Shown here piece by piece: positions 13,941 to 14,510 of a stretch of DNA of 14,510 nt. Made by a program: the position numbers and the translations under genes. Within the stretch, counting starts at the first letter, position 1. Each line of letters begins with the position of its first letter. This DNA is from Synergistaceae bacterium. Its GTDB lineage: Bacteria > Synergistota > Synergistia > Synergistales > Synergistaceae. The notes under the pieces are model-generated. The model was not told where the DNA came from and ran no database searches. It saw only the letters and a program-made list of their open reading frames with translations. The DNA is taken from positions 1-14,510 of the forward strand of contig JAISLO010000136.1 in assembly GCA_031290815.1 (NCBI GenBank), given 5' to 3'.

Positions 13941-14034
13941 AAGAAAACTAGTTATCCAAAAAACCATTGCTATTACAGTGTTTGTTTGATATCGATAAGT
14001 TATGCACAAAAATATGGCTGAAATGAAAAACACA
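13941..14034. other. AT-rich spacer with DnaA-box-like sites
   Basis: The 94 bases between the repeat clusters are AT-rich. TTATGCACA (14000-14008) fits the DnaA-box consensus TTATNCACA exactly, and TTATCCAAA (13952-13960) differs at one base. A degenerate repeat copy ending ATATGGCTG may lie at 13999-14020. Two such 9-mers in AT-rich DNA may be chance. Confidence 0.35.
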
Positions 14035-14144
14035 CGACGTGGAATTTGCATGACTATCACGGGATTTTTGCATGACTGCGGCGGGCAATTCGTATGACTG
14101 TAGCGGGGATTTTGTATGATTATAACGGGATTTTTGTATGACTG
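14035..14144 (+). repeat. 22-base direct repeat array, cluster 2 (5 units)
   Basis: Five further contiguous 22-base units start at 14035, 14057, 14079, 14101 and 14123, in the same orientation as cluster 1. The second and fifth are closest to the core ACGGGATTTTTGTATGACTG; the first ends ATGACTA and the fourth ATGATTA. Strict period with diverged bases points to an old tandem array. A 106-codon minus-strand frame across both clusters is a by-product of the repeats. Confidence 0.9.
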
Positions 14145-14223
14145 AACCTTGTAAATCATTGATATCAGAGGATCTATAGCGCAGTGAAATAGAAAAAGAA
14201 CTTAGAAATTAAGAAAAGAGCAA
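14145..14223. other. AT-rich stretch without recognisable feature
   Basis: Between the repeat array and the GC-rich block I see no ORF, hairpin or motif worth naming. A similar blank AT-rich stretch runs from about 14320 to 14410. Confidence 0.6.
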
Positions 14224-14295
14224 GGGGGGATAAAGCTCCCCCCTCGGCCGCTTGCGCGCCCTCACCCCCGCTAACTGGCTCCCTTCGGTCGCCAG
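14224..14295. repeat. GC-rich multi-hairpin block, possible dispersed palindromic element
   Basis: Three hairpins stand in a row: GGGGGG/CCCCCC (14224-14229 with 14238-14243), GGCCGC/GCGCGCC with one bulge (14246-14260), and CTGGC/GCCAG (14275-14279 with 14291-14295). The block is strongly GC-rich, flanked on both sides by AT-rich DNA. It resembles interspersed palindromic elements found between genes in many bacteria. On the minus strand the last hairpin is followed by TTGCTCTTTTCTT, so it could also end a small minus-strand RNA. Confidence 0.5.
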
Positions 14296-14410
14296 ACGGC
14301 TAAACCCACTCTCATCCTATCTCATATGACATTCTTAACTTTATCAGCATCAACACATAAATATAATGCTATTTAACAAAAACTAAAGACTAATTTTAAT
14401 TCCATTCGCC

Positions 14411-14510
14411 AGGTCTAAATCCACCGGCTTTAGCCGGTGAGCTTCCAGCGAGATTCTATTTTTGCTATGCTACCCCGAGAAGGGGGGTGTATTCTAAAAG
14501 ATGGAATACT
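14411..14510 (+). mobile_element. Probable left end of an IS200/IS605-family element
   Basis: A subterminal hairpin CACCGGCT-TT-AGCCGGTG (14422-14439, 8 perfect base pairs) within the context TAAATCCACCGGC is of the kind found at IS200/IS605 ends, where single-stranded DNA hairpins are the transposase binding sites. A second hairpin, ACCCC/GGGGT (14472-14488), overlaps a GGGGGG ribosome-site-like run. The start of a possible tnpA follows. The exact left boundary and cleavage tetranucleotide cannot be fixed; 14411 is a rough limit. Confidence 0.5.
14501..14510 (+). CDS. tnpA: Possible tnpA start (IS200/IS605 Y1 transposase), cut by window edge
   Basis: Only ATG GAA TAC T is visible, giving M-E-Y. 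TnpA proteins of this family often start with M-x-Y-K, and the location 62 bases after the end hairpin fits. The purine-rich GGGGGG run lies 13 bases upstream inside a hairpin; masked ribosome sites are known for IS200 tnpA. With three codons the call depends on context. Confidence 0.3.

Noticed and set aside
13853..14144. CRISPR array
   Set aside because: Units are contiguous with no unique spacers between them, and no cas gene is present.
13839..14159. 106-codon minus-strand frame through the 22-base repeats
   Set aside because: Generated by the repeat sequence (SYKNPV/DSHTK-like runs); 22 is not divisible by three, so units do not encode a regular repeat, and no ribosome site is evident.

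Overview
The window reads as chromosomal DNA from an anaerobic bacterium, most likely a member of the Synergistota (Cloacibacillus/Synergistes-like). This is inferred from the gene set: corrinoid methyl transfer with a reductive activator, a DUF1847 protein, an Rpn-family nuclease and an IS200/IS605 end. Frequent ATA, AGG and AGA codons in otherwise GC-rich genes agree with it. No rRNA, tRNA or marker gene is present, so the taxonomy is an inference.

Left edge (1-1210): a partial GYF_2-type membrane protein gene runs off the window on the minus strand. It is followed by about 530 bases with no convincing gene, only two hairpins.

Centre (1211-9350, minus strand): one compact eight-gene operon. 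In transcription order it encodes a corrinoid carrier protein, two UroD/MtaA-family methyltransferases, a 2Fe-2S/ASKHA reductive activator of corrinoid proteins (RACo-like), a cysteine-rich DUF1847 protein, and a NitT/TauT-type ABC importer (binding protein, ATPase, permease). Gene spacing runs from an 11-base overlap to 30 bases. A full-consensus promoter (TTGACA, 16 bases, TATAAT) sits about 70 bases before the first gene. The natural reading is that the importer brings in a methylated compound, one UroD-type protein moves its methyl group to the corrinoid, the other passes it on, and the activator rescues oxidised Co(II) carrier. The substrate cannot be read from sequence.

Right of the operon (9350-11520): a short decayed ORF and an intergenic region lead to a plus-strand methyl-accepting chemotaxis protein, divergent from the operon. 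It ends at a strong bidirectional terminator shared with a convergent Rpn-family nuclease gene (11572-12435).

12490-13625: a small cupin gene with its own promoter and an upstream terminator, then a stand-alone precorrin-2 dehydrogenase/ferrochelatase-like gene (siroheme or corrinoid pathway).

13700-14510 is a junk-rich or mobile region. It holds a 3' fragment of folD with an in-frame stop, nine copies of an exact 22-base direct repeat in two clusters around a spacer containing DnaA-box-like sites, a GC-rich multi-hairpin block in AT-rich DNA, and what looks like the left end of an IS200/IS605 element with the first codons of tnpA cut by the window edge.
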